This document shows positions 12,523 to 21,197 of a DNA stretch of 64,000 bases, piece after piece. The stretch spans positions 62,001 through 126,000 of the forward strand of contig NZ_CP013374.1 of the NCBI RefSeq assembly GCF_001522585.2. Direction: 5' to 3'. Position 1 is the first letter of the stretch. The number at the start of each line of letters is the position of its first letter. The DNA is from Burkholderia sp. NRF60-BP8 (GTDB taxonomy: Bacteria > Pseudomonadota > Gammaproteobacteria > Burkholderiales > Burkholderiaceae). The position numbers and the translations under genes are program-made. Under the pieces are notes generated by a model. It ran no database searches. It was not told where the DNA came from and worked only from the letters and a program-made list of their open reading frames with translations.

Positions 12523-13564
12523 AGGTCGGGATTCCTTTCAGCGAGCCGATGTTCAGCGAGCCGTCGCGCTGCGGCGCGGACGGCGCGGATTCCGGTTGGG
12601 CGGCGCCGGCGGCCGGCGCCGCGCGATCGGCGAGCGCTTCGAGCAGGTCGGCCGACGGCACGAAGAACAGCGAGCCGGTGACCGCGCGGCTGTAGTCGAG
12701 CAGGCGGTCGTAGTTGCCGGGCGGACGACCGACGAACATGTTCTCGAGCATCTGCTCGATCGGCGCCGGCGAGCGCGCATAGCCGATGAAATAGGTGCCG
12801 AATTCGCCGGCGCCCGGGCGCCCGAACGGCATGTTGTCGCGCAGGATCTTCACTTCCCGGCCGCCTTCGTCGAGCGTGGTCAGCGAGCTGTGCGAGCACG
12901 ACGGCTTCACGTCCGGCGCGAGCTCGATGTCGGACAGCTTGGTGCGGCCGATGATGCGCTCCTGCGTCTCGACCGCGAGCGCGTTCCAGCCGGCCATGTC
13001 GTGCAGGTACTTCTGCACGAGCACGTAGCTGCCGCCCGCGAATTCGGCATCCTCGTCGCCGATCACCGTGAAGTCGACCGCTGCGCGGCCTTCCGGATTC
13101 TCGGTGCCGTCGACGAAGCCGATCATCGCGCGCTGGTCGAAATTGCGGAAGCCGTGCACTTCGTCGACGACCGTGACCGCGTCGCCGAGCGCGCCGAGCA
13201 GTTGCGTCGCGAGTTCGAAGCACAGGTCCATCGCTTCGGCGCGGATGTGCAGCAGGATATCGCCGGGCGTCGCGACCGCGACGCGCTGGCCGGCGCCGAA
13301 TTCGCGGAACGGATGCAGCGACGCCGGACGCGGCTCGCCGAACAGCGCATCCCATGCATCGGAGCCGAAGCCGCATACGCACGTGAGGTTGCCGCCCGGT
13401 ACGCGCTTGCCGACCGAGCGCACGAGCGCGGCGATGTCGCCGCACCACGAACGGATCGTGTCGGCGTGATCGGCGCCGGGATTGATCGTCGCCACGAGAA
13501 AGATCGCGCTGCGCGTGATCGTGCTGTGAACGGCCTGGGAGATCGGGGGAGGGGGCGTCTGCAT
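12515..13564 (-). CDS. DyP-type haem peroxidase, encapsulin cargo
   Basis: A 349-residue dye-decolourising peroxidase. Catalytic residues are visible: the GFVDGTENP motif with Asp152, the proximal haem His225 (SCSHSSL) and Arg242 (LRDNMPFG). A Pro/Ala-rich linker of about 30 residues leads to the C-terminal tail DGSLNIGSLKGIPTYE (334-349), which holds the SLxIGSLKG core used to load cargo into family 1 encapsulins. The enzyme reduces peroxides and is expected to act inside the shell encoded immediately downstream. It is the first gene of the operon. Confidence 0.95.
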   Translation of the reverse strand: MQTPPPPISQAVHSTITRSAIFLVATINPGADHADTIRSWCGDIAALVRSVGKRVPGGNLTCVCGFGSDAWDALFGEPRPASLHPFREFGAGQRVAVATPGDILLHIRAEAMDLCFELATQLLGALGDAVTVVDEVHGFRNFDQRAMIGFVDGTENPEGRAAVDFTVIGDEDAEFAGGSYVLVQKYLHDMAGWNALAVETQERIIGRTKLSDIELAPDVKPSCSHSSLTTLDEGGREVKILRDNMPFGRPGAGEFGTYFIGYARSPAPIEQMLENMFVGRPPGNYDRLLDYSRAVTGSLFFVPSADLLEALADRAAPAAGAAQPESAPSAPQRDGSLNIGSLKGIPTYE

Positions 13565-14002
13565 CGCGGCCTGCCGGTCAGTCGGGTCGGGACGGACGGG
13601 CCGCGGCAGCCGCGGCGCGCGAAGGCGAACGGTTGAACTGTGTCATGCGACGGTTCTCTGTGCTCTGTGTGACATGCGGATGAAGGACGTTGCGCGGGCA
13701 TCGCGCAACGGGCCGCAGCGGCGGCGGCCGCCCCCCGGCGCGAAGGGAAGGCGGACGGTGGCGCCGCGCGTTCGCCCGGCGCGTGAACTGCCGCACCGCG
13801 TAACGTCGTCGAGCATGCAATCTAGCAGCTTCGGCGGGTCTTTGGAACACGTATCGACGATCTGTCATTCGAATGGATCAAACCGGGCCGGGTTTTGTGC
13901 GGCGGCGGCGCAGCTGTACTCCTGACGCCCGCGGCGCTGTGCTCTTGAGCGTGCGTGTCGCGTGCAGTAGATTAGGTTCCGCTCCGCCCGACGACGGCCA
14001 TC
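13565..14002. promoter_or_regulatory. Divergent control region of the DyP-encapsulin operon, with a dyad
   Basis: About 440 bases between the minus-strand DyP gene and the plus-strand HTH gene. A perfect 8-bp dyad (GTTGCGCG, 5-base spacer, CGCGCAAC) lies at 13689-13709, about 130 bases upstream of the DyP start. The part at 13810-13870 is relatively A+T-rich and could hold promoters. No -24/-12 match was found. Role of the dyad (operator or hairpin) unknown. Confidence 0.35.
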
Positions 14003-14383
14003 ATGATGAACCTTTTGGAAGCGATGCGTATTTTCGGTGCAATCGTCGAGCACGGCGGGCTGCGCGGCGCGGCGTCCGATCTGAAGCTCGACGTCGCGCA
14101 GGTCGATGCGCGGCTCGATGGCCTCGAACGCTATCTCGGCTGCCGGTTGCTGCTGGACCGCGCGGGCGACGACGTCGTGTGCACCGATGCCGGCGTCGCG
14201 TTTTACGCGTGTTGCCGGCGGACGCTGTCGGCGGTCGCGCAGGCGACCGGCGCGAGCGCAGCCGATGCGTGCGCAACGGTTTCCGGTTTGCCCGTCGCGG
14301 GCTTTCCGTTACCCGACACCACCCGCCGCGGCGACGCGGCATCGATCGCACCCTCTACGACACTGCACCGGTCAACGCGTTGA
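14003..14383 (+). CDS. HTH-only LysR-type protein, truncated
   Basis: A 126-residue product. Residues 1-65 resemble the LysR winged HTH (MNLLEAMRIFGAIVEHGGLR, then LDGLERYLGCRLL), but the remaining 60 residues are low-complexity and no effector domain follows. It could be a stand-alone DNA-binding protein or a decayed regulator. The stop codon overlaps the TTG start of psiE (TTGA), suggesting the frame is still translated and coupled. Two adjacent ATGs (14003, 14006) are possible starts and neither has a good ribosome site. Confidence 0.55.
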   Translation: MMNLLEAMRIFGAIVEHGGLRGAASDLKLDVAQVDARLDGLERYLGCRLLLDRAGDDVVCTDAGVAFYACCRRTLSAVAQATGASAADACATVSGLPVAGFPLPDTTRRGDAASIAPSTTLHRSTR

Positions 14384-14832
14384 ATACGTCCACTGCATCC
14401 GCCGATACGACCGCCGAGCGCATTCGCCGCCGCTTCGGTCATTTCCTGCACGCGGCCGAGCTGGCCGGGCTGGTCGTGATCGGGCTGGCGACCGCGTTCG
14501 CGATGACGCAGGAAGCGTGGAAGGTCGTGCTCGCGGGCGAAGTGTCGCTGACCGACCTGCTGCTGATGTTCCTGTATCTGGAAGTGCTCGCGATGGACCT
14601 GCGCTATCTGCGGCTCGGCCGGCTGCCGGTGCGGTTTCCGCTGTTCATCGCGATGACGTCGCTCGCGCGCGACCTGATCCTGCGCGGCGCGACCGACAGT
14701 CCCGAGCGGATGCTGATGACGACCTTCGGAATCGTGCTGCTCGCGGTGGGCGTGCTGATCCTGAGTTTCGGGCAGCACCGCTTTCCGGCGGACGTCGACG
14801 ATGTCGAGGACGACTTGCATGCCCGCAAGTAA
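14380..14832 (+). CDS. psiE: PsiE-like phosphate-starvation-inducible membrane protein
   Basis: About 150 residues with four hydrophobic segments, the middle ones being LLLMFLYLEVLAMDLRYLRL and FPLFIAMTSLARDLIL; this layout is typical of PsiE. The function of PsiE is unknown; in enterobacteria it is induced by phosphate starvation. No ATG occurs before the first membrane segment, so the TTG at 14380 overlapping the previous stop is taken as start. Inner-membrane location is expected. Confidence 0.75.
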   Translation: MNTSTASADTTAERIRRRFGHFLHAAELAGLVVIGLATAFAMTQEAWKVVLAGEVSLTDLLLMFLYLEVLAMDLRYLRLGRLPVRFPLFIAMTSLARDLILRGATDSPERMLMTTFGIVLLAVGVLILSFGQHRFPADVDDVEDDLHARK

Positions 14833-14916
14833 CGCGCGGGCGGCATGCGGAGCGAACCCCGGCGCGCCGCGCGAGGTGCGGCGGCCCTACCTTCATCCCA
14901 CCACACGAGGTGTCGC

Positions 14917-15372
14917 ATGACCAGGCAATTGATCGTCGCCGTGTTCGGGGGCGTCGACACGGCTCGGCAGGCCGCGAACGATTTCGACGCGCTGTCGGAG
15001 AAGAACGAAGGATTCCACATCGAGAACGGCGTCGTCGTCGAGAAGGACGCGAACGGCAAGCTCGCGGTGCTCGACGCCGAATCGCGGCCGTTCAAGGGCG
15101 GCGTGATCGGCGCGATCGCGGGCGGGTTGCTCGGCCTGCTCGCCGGGCCGCTCGGCGTGGCGACCGGCATGGCGGCCGGCGCGGGCGCCGGCATGCTCGC
15201 GCACGCGGCCGGCAATGCGCTGCTCGACGGTGCGTTCGTCGAGACGGTCGCGGCGCGGCTCGTGCCCGGCAGCGTCGCGGTCATTCTCGAAGCGAAGGAG
15301 GACACGCCGTTCTCGGTCGACAACGTCGTGACGGGATTCGGCGGCAAGGTCTTTCGCCAGGCGCTCGATTGA
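14917..15372 (+). CDS. DUF1269-type membrane protein
   Basis: A 151-residue protein with an N-terminal alpha/beta part (QLIVAVFGGVDTARQAANDF), a Gly/Ala-rich hydrophobic stretch at about residues 62-100 with glycine-zipper spacing, and a C-terminal part (VPGSVAVILEAKEDTPFSVD). This architecture matches DUF1269 membrane proteins, common next to stress genes. An ATG with CGAGG upstream starts it. Function unknown. Confidence 0.7.
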   Translation: MTRQLIVAVFGGVDTARQAANDFDALSEKNEGFHIENGVVVEKDANGKLAVLDAESRPFKGGVIGAIAGGLLGLLAGPLGVATGMAAGAGAGMLAHAAGNALLDGAFVETVAARLVPGSVAVILEAKEDTPFSVDNVVTGFGGKVFRQALD

Positions 15373-15406
15373 GCGCGTTCCTTTCGAACCGATTCGGGGG
15401 CATGGC

Positions 15407-15655
15407 ATGCGTATCGATCAATCGTACCGGCGCTTCGACATCGCGGCGACGCTGTCGCCGCTGCCCGGCAACCGCGCGATCGCGGTCGTCGACGTGACGA
15501 CCGACGATCCGGACCGCATCGCCGATCTCGGCACCGGCCAGTTCCTGCAGATCCGCAAGTGGATCGAGTCGAACGACGTCGCGCTGCTGACGGCGGTGTT
15601 CGACGAGTGCAAGGTCGCGATCGACCACTACGCGGACAACGTCGACGACGCGTGA
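15407..15655 (+). CDS. Small conserved-looking hypothetical protein
   Basis: An 82-residue acidic soluble protein (IAVVDVTTDDPDRIADLGTG, then FLQIRKWIESNDVALL). It begins 34 bases after the DUF1269 gene and probably shares its transcript. No membrane segment, signal or known motif. Unrecognised. Confidence 0.55.
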   Translation: MRIDQSYRRFDIAATLSPLPGNRAIAVVDVTTDDPDRIADLGTGQFLQIRKWIESNDVALLTAVFDECKVAIDHYADNVDDA

Positions 15656-16027
15656 GCGCGAGCGAGCCCGCGCGTGGCCGGGCCTCGCATTACCGCCGGC
15701 GCCTTCGGCACCCGCGGTACTTCATGACATGACGTGCGCGGCGAACGGCCGCGGCGCGGCCGCGCCGTCGCGTTCGCATCTGTTCACCACACCGGCCGGA
15801 TTTGCGGTTTCCTCGCCAAACTGTCACTTACATTCGCCGAAATGACGCAGTAGGATGCCGAACCTTGTCTTGATGAGATTCGCATTGCTATCCGCCTTCA
15901 ATTTCGGTAACGGACGAGGTCCGCACCGGGACACCCGCGCCCGGCGACGGTTATCCGGCTTCATGCGTCGGCGTGGCCGTACCGCTCGTGCGGGGCAGGC
16001 CGGTTCATCGCTGGCGGGGCGAGGCGG
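15656..16027. other. Non-coding gap upstream of the MocR regulator
   Basis: About 370 bases with GC-rich inverted segments near 15735-15765 (ggccgcgg/ccgcgcc type) and a less G+C-rich part around 15800-15900 likely to carry the MocR gene promoter. No gene, tRNA or clear operator seen. Confidence 0.35.
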
Positions 16028-17452
16028 ATGAAGCTCTACGAGAAATTTGCAAACGACGTAGAGCGACTCATTCGGCAAGGGGTATATCGACACGGCGATC
16101 GTGTGCCGTCGGTGCGGCAGGCGAGCCAGCAGCACCGGATCAGCATCACGACCGTGCTGCATGCGTATCTGCTGCTGGAGAGCCGCGGGCTGCTCGAAAG
16201 CCGGCCGCAGTCGGGCTATTTCGTGAACCTGCGGCGCGACGACAGCCATGCGCCGGTTCGCGAACTACGGCCGTCGAAGCCGATCGCGATCTCGTCGTCG
16301 GTCGACGTGAGTCGGCTCGTTCTATCGACGCTGCGCTCGATCGGCACGGACGACGCGGTGCCGCTCGGCTCGCCGTATCCGGACCCGAGCCCGTTTCCGT
16401 TCGAGAAGCTGAATCGCTACGCGTACGCGGCCGGCCGCGACAAATCGCTGTGGGGCGTGACCGACGGATTGCCGCCGGGCCACCCGCGGCTGATCCGGCA
16501 GATCGCGCGCCGCTACCTGGAAAACGGGATGTCGGTGGATCCGAACGAGATCATCGTGACGGTCGGCGCGACGGAGGCGATCAACCTGTGCCTGCAGGCG
16601 GTCGCGAAGCCGGGCGACACGATCGCGGTGGAGTCGCCGACGTTCTACGCGATGCTGCACGCGATCGAGCGGATGGGGATGAAGGCGATCGAGGTCGCCA
16701 CGCATCCGGAATACGGAATCGACATCGCGGCGCTGGCCGCGATCGCGAAGTCGCAGCCGATCGCCGCGTGCATGGTGATGCCGAACTTCCAGAACCCGCT
16801 GGGCTTCCAGATGCCGGACGAGCGCAAGCGCGAACTGGTTGAGTTCGCAACCAAAGCCGGGATGCCGATCATCGAGAACGGCGTGTACAACGAACTGTAT
16901 TTCGGCGACACGCATCCGAGTTCGCTGAAGTCGTACGACCGTAGCGGGATCGTGCTGCATTGCTCGTCGTTCTCGAAGAGCCTGACGGCCGCGTACCGGA
17001 TCGGCTGGGCGCTGCCGGGGCGCTATCGCGAACAGGTCGAAAAACTCAAATTCCTGAATACGCTCGCGACGCCGTCGTTGCCGCAGCTCGCGATCGCGGA
17101 GTTTCTCGAGCGCGACGGCTACGAGCATCACCTGCGGCGCTTGCGCAAGGCGTATGCGCAGCAAGCGAACCTGATGCGTGCGATGGTGTCGCGGTTCTTT
17201 CCGGAGGGCACGCGCATGTCGAGCCCGGCGGGCGGCTACGTGCTGTGGGTCGAACTGCCCGCGCAGGTCGATGCGATGCGGTTGTATCAGCTCGCGCTGG
17301 AGCAGGGGATCACGATCGGGCCGGGCTACATGTTCTCGATCGCGGACAGCTACCGGAATTTCATCCGGCTGAACTACAGCAGCCCCTGGTCGCCGGAGAT
17401 CGAGCACGCGGTCGTCGTCGTCGGCAAGCTCGCCGCAGCCTGCGTCGGCTGA
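16028..17452 (+). CDS. MocR-type GntR/aminotransferase regulator
   Basis: A 474-residue fusion: an N-terminal GntR winged HTH (about 1-75; YEKFANDVERLIRQGVYRHG and VPSVRQASQQ) and a fold-type I PLP aminotransferase domain. The PLP lysine is Lys317 in SSFSKSLTAAYR, and NFQNPLGFQMP is the usual active-site block. MocR proteins sense PLP-bound amino compounds and activate vitamin B6, GABA or taurine genes; the closest PdxR/MocR subgroup cannot be told here. It stands alone, with the Rieske reductase following after about 280 bases, so its target is unclear. Confidence 0.9.
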   Translation: MKLYEKFANDVERLIRQGVYRHGDRVPSVRQASQQHRISITTVLHAYLLLESRGLLESRPQSGYFVNLRRDDSHAPVRELRPSKPIAISSSVDVSRLVLSTLRSIGTDDAVPLGSPYPDPSPFPFEKLNRYAYAAGRDKSLWGVTDGLPPGHPRLIRQIARRYLENGMSVDPNEIIVTVGATEAINLCLQAVAKPGDTIAVESPTFYAMLHAIERMGMKAIEVATHPEYGIDIAALAAIAKSQPIAACMVMPNFQNPLGFQMPDERKRELVEFATKAGMPIIENGVYNELYFGDTHPSSLKSYDRSGIVLHCSSFSKSLTAAYRIGWALPGRYREQVEKLKFLNTLATPSLPQLAIAEFLERDGYEHHLRRLRKAYAQQANLMRAMVSRFFPEGTRMSSPAGGYVLWVELPAQVDAMRLYQLALEQGITIGPGYMFSIADSYRNFIRLNYSSPWSPEIEHAVVVVGKLAAACVG

Positions 17453-17550
17453 ACGTACCGCCGCGTGGTGCGCCGTCATCGCGGCCGGTACGGCTGCGCG
17501 CCGGTGCTCGGAGAGCGGGCGCGCGTCGGCACGCGGCTTGCGATGGCTCA

Positions 17551-17584
17551 CACGGCGGCGGCCGCTCGCGGAGCGGCCGCCGTG
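17551..17584 (+). terminator. Hairpin after the MocR gene
   Basis: A long G+C inverted repeat: CACGGCGGC plus GGCCGCTC pairs with GAGCGGCCGCCGTG across a GCG loop, with a 3-base bulge. It lies about 100 bases past the MocR stop. There is no strong T tract after it. Confidence 0.45.
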
Positions 17585-17736
17585 TTGCGCCGCAACGTCG
17601 ATCGCGTGCTATGCCGATCATGGATCGCGTCCAGGCTACAGTCGGTGTTTGCGTGCGCTGCGGGGTGTCTGTGCCTGTTCTTTCCAGGACGGATGTCGAT
17701 AATGGAATCGTTACCTGACTTTCCGGGAGTCACGTC

Positions 17737-19266
17737 ATGACTGGAAGCGATGCTGCGTCCTCACCCGATCTCACGCAAGGGATCGCCCTCGACGATCTCG
17801 CCGACGGCGCGATGATCGAGGGCCATGTCGGCGACGCGGCGGTGCTGCTCGTGCGCCGCGCCGACGAACTGTTCGCGGTGGGCGCGCAATGCCCGCACTA
17901 CGGCGGCCCGCTGGCCCAGGGCCTGCTGGTCGGCGACACGATTCGCTGCCCGTGGCATCACGCGGCGTTCTGCCTGCGCACCGGCGAGATGGAGCGCGCG
18001 CCGGCGCTCGACGGGCTGCCGTGCTGGCGCGTCGAGCGGCGCGACGGCCGCGCCGTCGTACTCGATGCGCGGCCGGCCGCCGTACCGGCTGCGCCGAAGG
18101 CAGCCGGGCTGCCCGCGTCGGTCGTGATCGTCGGTGGCGGCGCCGCTGCGATCGCGGCCGCGGTGACGCTGCGGCAGGAAGGCTATCCGCATTCGATCAC
18201 GCTGCTGAGCGCCGACGCCGATCCGCCGTACGACCGGCCGAACCTGTCGAAGGATTACCTCGCGGGCACCGCGCAGGCCGACTGGCTGCCGCTGCGTGCG
18301 CCGTCGTTCTATGCGGAGCAGCGGATCGACGTGCGCTGCAACACGCGGGTCGTGCGCATCGATCCCGCGCAGCGGGCGGTCGAGCTGGCCGACGGCGGCC
18401 GTGTCGACTACGGTGCGCTGCTGCTCGCCACCGGCGCCGAGCCGAACCGATTGAACGTGCCCGGCGCCGATCTGCCGCACGTTTGCCTGCTGCGCTCGCG
18501 CGCCGATTGCGATGCGCTGATCGGCAAGCTGGAAACGGCGCGCCGTTGCGTGGTGGTCGGCGCGAGCTTCATCGGGCTCGAAGCGGCCGCCGCGCTGCGC
18601 ACGCGCGGGCTCGACGTGCACGTCGTCGCGCCGGATGCGCATCCGATGGGCCGCGTGCTCGGCGATGCGCTCGGCGACACGATCAAGGCGCTGCACGAGG
18701 CGCACGGCGTCGTGTTTCATCTCGGCGCGACGCCCGCGCGGATCGGGCCGGACAGCGTGACGCTGTCGAACGGCGACGTGCTGCCGGCCGACGTCGTCGT
18801 GGTCGGCATCGGCGTGCATCCGAACGTCGGGCTCGCGCAGGACGCGGGGCTCGCCGTCGAACGCGGCGTGACGGTCGACCGCTTCCTTCGGACGAGCGCG
18901 CCCGACATCTACGCGGCCGGCGACATCGCGCGCTGGCCCGATCCGTTGACGGGCGAGCGGATTCGCGTCGAGCACTGGGTCGTCGCCGAGCGGCAGGGCG
19001 GCATCGCCGCGCGCAACATGCTCGGCCAGCAGCGGCCGTTCGACGCGGCGCCGTTTTTCTGGAGTCAGCAGTACGACCTGACGATCCGCTATGTCGGCCA
19101 TGCGGAGCAATGGGATCGCGTGGAGATCGACGGCGACCTCGGCGCGCACGATTGCTCGATCGGTTACTGGCGCGGCAACACGCGGCTCGCGGTCGTGACG
19201 ATCGGCCGCGATCTCGACAACCTGAAGGCCGAAGCGGCCCTCGAGCGGCAGATGGCCGCCGCGTGA
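17737..19266 (+). CDS. Rieske-domain FAD/NAD(P)H oxidoreductase (AIF/ferredoxin-reductase type)
   Basis: A 509-residue protein. Residues 25-110 form a Rieske [2Fe-2S] domain with CPH (Cys52, His54) and CPWHHA (Cys71, His74). The rest is a two-dinucleotide-domain pyridine nucleotide disulphide reductase: VVIVGGGAAAIAAA binds FAD, VVVGASFIGLEAA binds NAD(P)H, and YAAGDIARWPDP is the second FAD motif. This architecture (AIFM3-like) occurs in electron-transfer partners of oxygenases, but no oxygenase gene is adjacent. Cytosolic. The native acceptor is unknown. Confidence 0.9.
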   Translation: MTGSDAASSPDLTQGIALDDLADGAMIEGHVGDAAVLLVRRADELFAVGAQCPHYGGPLAQGLLVGDTIRCPWHHAAFCLRTGEMERAPALDGLPCWRVERRDGRAVVLDARPAAVPAAPKAAGLPASVVIVGGGAAAIAAAVTLRQEGYPHSITLLSADADPPYDRPNLSKDYLAGTAQADWLPLRAPSFYAEQRIDVRCNTRVVRIDPAQRAVELADGGRVDYGALLLATGAEPNRLNVPGADLPHVCLLRSRADCDALIGKLETARRCVVVGASFIGLEAAAALRTRGLDVHVVAPDAHPMGRVLGDALGDTIKALHEAHGVVFHLGATPARIGPDSVTLSNGDVLPADVVVVGIGVHPNVGLAQDAGLAVERGVTVDRFLRTSAPDIYAAGDIARWPDPLTGERIRVEHWVVAERQGGIAARNMLGQQRPFDAAPFFWSQQYDLTIRYVGHAEQWDRVEIDGDLGAHDCSIGYWRGNTRLAVVTIGRDLDNLKAEAALERQMAAA

Positions 19267-19385
19267 CGGCGGCATGACGGCACCGGCCGAACCGTCGATG
19301 GAGGCGCGACGAACCCCGACGTCCGTGCATGTTTCGAAACCGGGTTCGCGCCGCGCATCGCGACGCGCGGATGTTCCGGGCGTCG

Positions 19386-19604
19386 TTACCGGTCGCGTGT
19401 CCTGATCATCACGCGCCCCTGGTCGATGCCGCCGCGCAGTGCTTCGTCGCACGTGAGCCATTCGGGCGTGACGAGTTCGGGCGCGGGCAGATCGACCGGC
19501 GCGCCGTCGCGGAAGATCCGCACCTGCGCGACCCACGCGCCGTTCGCGTTGAGCGTCGCGTCGACGCGAATTTCGTGATCCATGAAAGTGTCGGTGGCTT
19601 GCAT
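19386..19604 (-). CDS. Small hypothetical protein
   Basis: A 72-residue soluble protein (MDHEIRVDATLNANGAWVAQ, then LVTPEWLTCDEALRGGID). The ATG at 19604 has GGAGGG 13 bases upstream; an internal ATG at codon 8 has no ribosome site. It is convergent to the Rieske reductase gene. A beta-sheet-rich small domain is likely; no family assigned. Confidence 0.6.
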   Translation of the reverse strand: MQATDTFMDHEIRVDATLNANGAWVAQVRIFRDGAPVDLPAPELVTPEWLTCDEALRGGIDQGRVMIRTRDR

Positions 19605-19962
19605 CGGTCGGGGCCCTCCGTCGTGCGCGAACGCGGTGCGTCGATCGTATCAGCCACGCGCGACGTGTTGTCCTGTTCCGATATCGACGCGCCGCGCGCC
19701 GCTGGGCGGCGACGCGACCGACAAGACACCGTCGCTCGGCGCCGAACCGACGCTCGTCGAAGCAATCTCGAACGCGCGTGACGACGGCAGCGGCAGCGGC
19801 CCGTCGACGGGCCGACGCGCCGGCACGCCCCCTCCTCGAAAACGAAGCGCTTCCTGTCCGTGCATCGCGGCGCGCCGCACGCGCGCTGCACAGGAGCATC
19901 CCTTGCTCGACCGGCTCGACGGTCACATTCACCGTTTCCGCTTTCGACAAGGAGGGCCAGAC
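19605..19962. other. Intergenic region upstream of the zinc dehydrogenase
   Basis: About 360 bases. A weak -24/-12 resemblance (CGCACG-N4-CTGCA, 19876-19890) sits 73 bases before the dehydrogenase ATG, a spacing like the better sites of this window, but it lacks the first G of the essential GG. Otherwise no gene or motif is convincing. Confidence 0.3.
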
Positions 19963-21168
19963 ATGAAAGCAGTCGTATTTCACGGCATCGGCGACATTCG
20001 CATCGACACGGTGCCCGATCCGGAAGTCTCCGAGGCGACCGACGCGGTCGTGCGCCTGACCGCCAGCGCGATCTGCGGCACCGATCTGCACATGGTGCGC
20101 GGCACGCTCGGCGGCATGAAGCCGGGCACGATTCTCGGCCACGAAGGCGTCGGCATCGTCGAGGCGGTCGGGCGCGACGTGCGCAACCTGCGGCGCGGCG
20201 ATCGCGTGCTGATTCCGTCGACGATCGCGTGCGGCAGTTGCGCCTACTGTCGCGCGGGCTACACCGCGCAATGCGACGCCGCGAACCCGGGCGGGCCGCG
20301 GGCAGGCACCGCGTTCTTCGGCGGGCCGGCCGATACGGGCCCGTTCGACGGGCTGCAGGCCGAATACGCGCGCACGCCGCTTGCGCACGCGAGCCTGATC
20401 CGGCTGCCCGACGCGATCGACGACGATCGCGCGATCCTGATGTCGGACATTTTCCCGACCGGCTATTTCGGCGCGCAGCTCGCGGAAGTGAAACCGGGCG
20501 ACACGGTCGCCGTGTTCGGCGCGGGGCCGGTCGGCCAGTTCGCGATCGCGAGCGCGAAGCTGATGGGCGCCGGGCGCGTGATCGCGATCGACCGCATTGC
20601 GTCGCGGCTCGAGATGGCGTGCGCGCAGGGCGCCGAGATCGTCGATTTTTCCGAGGACGATCCGGTCGATACGGTGCTGCGGCTGACGGGCGGGATCGGC
20701 GTCGACCGCGTGATCGACGCGGTGGGCGTCGACGCGATGCGCGCGACGCACGGGCCGGCGGCGGCCGATCGCGAGGCTGCGCGCGCGTTCGATGCGGAAG
20801 TCGACGCGATCGCGCCGCACCGCAAGCCGGACGGCCGCAACTGGGTGCCGGGCGACGGGCCGTCGCAGGTGCTGCAATGGGCGGTGCGCGCGGCCGCGAA
20901 GGCCGGCACGGTCGCGGTGATCGGCGTGTATCCGCCGACGGCTCGCGTGTTTCCGATCGGCGAGGCGATGAACCGCAACCTGACGATCAAGATGGGCAAC
21001 TGCAATCACCGGACGGTGACGCCGCCGCTCGTCGAGCTCGTGCGCAGCGGTGCGTTCGACCCGCTGTCGGTGCTCACGCGCTGCGAGCCGCTGACGAACG
21101 CGATCGACGCGTATCGCGCGTTCGACGTGCGCGAACCGGGCTGGATGAAGGTGAAGCTGGCGCCGTGA
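19963..21168 (+). CDS. Zinc-dependent alcohol dehydrogenase (formaldehyde-dehydrogenase-like MDR)
   Basis: A 401-residue medium-chain dehydrogenase. Catalytic zinc ligands are in SAICGTDLHMVRG (Cys38) and GHEGVG (His-Glu); the structural-zinc lobe has spaced cysteines (ACGSCAYCRAGYTAQCD); VAVFGAGPVGQ is the NAD motif. The long insert after the Rossmann domain (APHRKPDGRNWVPGDGPSQV) is typical of glutathione-independent formaldehyde dehydrogenase relatives. A GGAGGG site precedes the ATG at 19963. It is followed after 29 bases by the Cys-rich copper-storage-like gene. Substrate uncertain; stress-linked alcohol or aldehyde oxidation is an inference. Confidence 0.88.
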   Translation: MKAVVFHGIGDIRIDTVPDPEVSEATDAVVRLTASAICGTDLHMVRGTLGGMKPGTILGHEGVGIVEAVGRDVRNLRRGDRVLIPSTIACGSCAYCRAGYTAQCDAANPGGPRAGTAFFGGPADTGPFDGLQAEYARTPLAHASLIRLPDAIDDDRAILMSDIFPTGYFGAQLAEVKPGDTVAVFGAGPVGQFAIASAKLMGAGRVIAIDRIASRLEMACAQGAEIVDFSEDDPVDTVLRLTGGIGVDRVIDAVGVDAMRATHGPAAADREAARAFDAEVDAIAPHRKPDGRNWVPGDGPSQVLQWAVRAAAKAGTVAVIGVYPPTARVFPIGEAMNRNLTIKMGNCNHRTVTPPLVELVRSGAFDPLSVLTRCEPLTNAIDAYRAFDVREPGWMKVKLAP

Positions 21169-21197
21169 CGACACGAACCTCAACCGGGAGCACTGCA

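Noticed and set aside
19876..19890. Possible sigma-54 promoter before the zinc dehydrogenase (CGCACG-N4-CTGCA)
   Set aside because: It lacks the first G of the essential -24 GG and has a second change in the -12 element. Spacing to the ATG is good, so it is kept only as a weak candidate in the gap entry.
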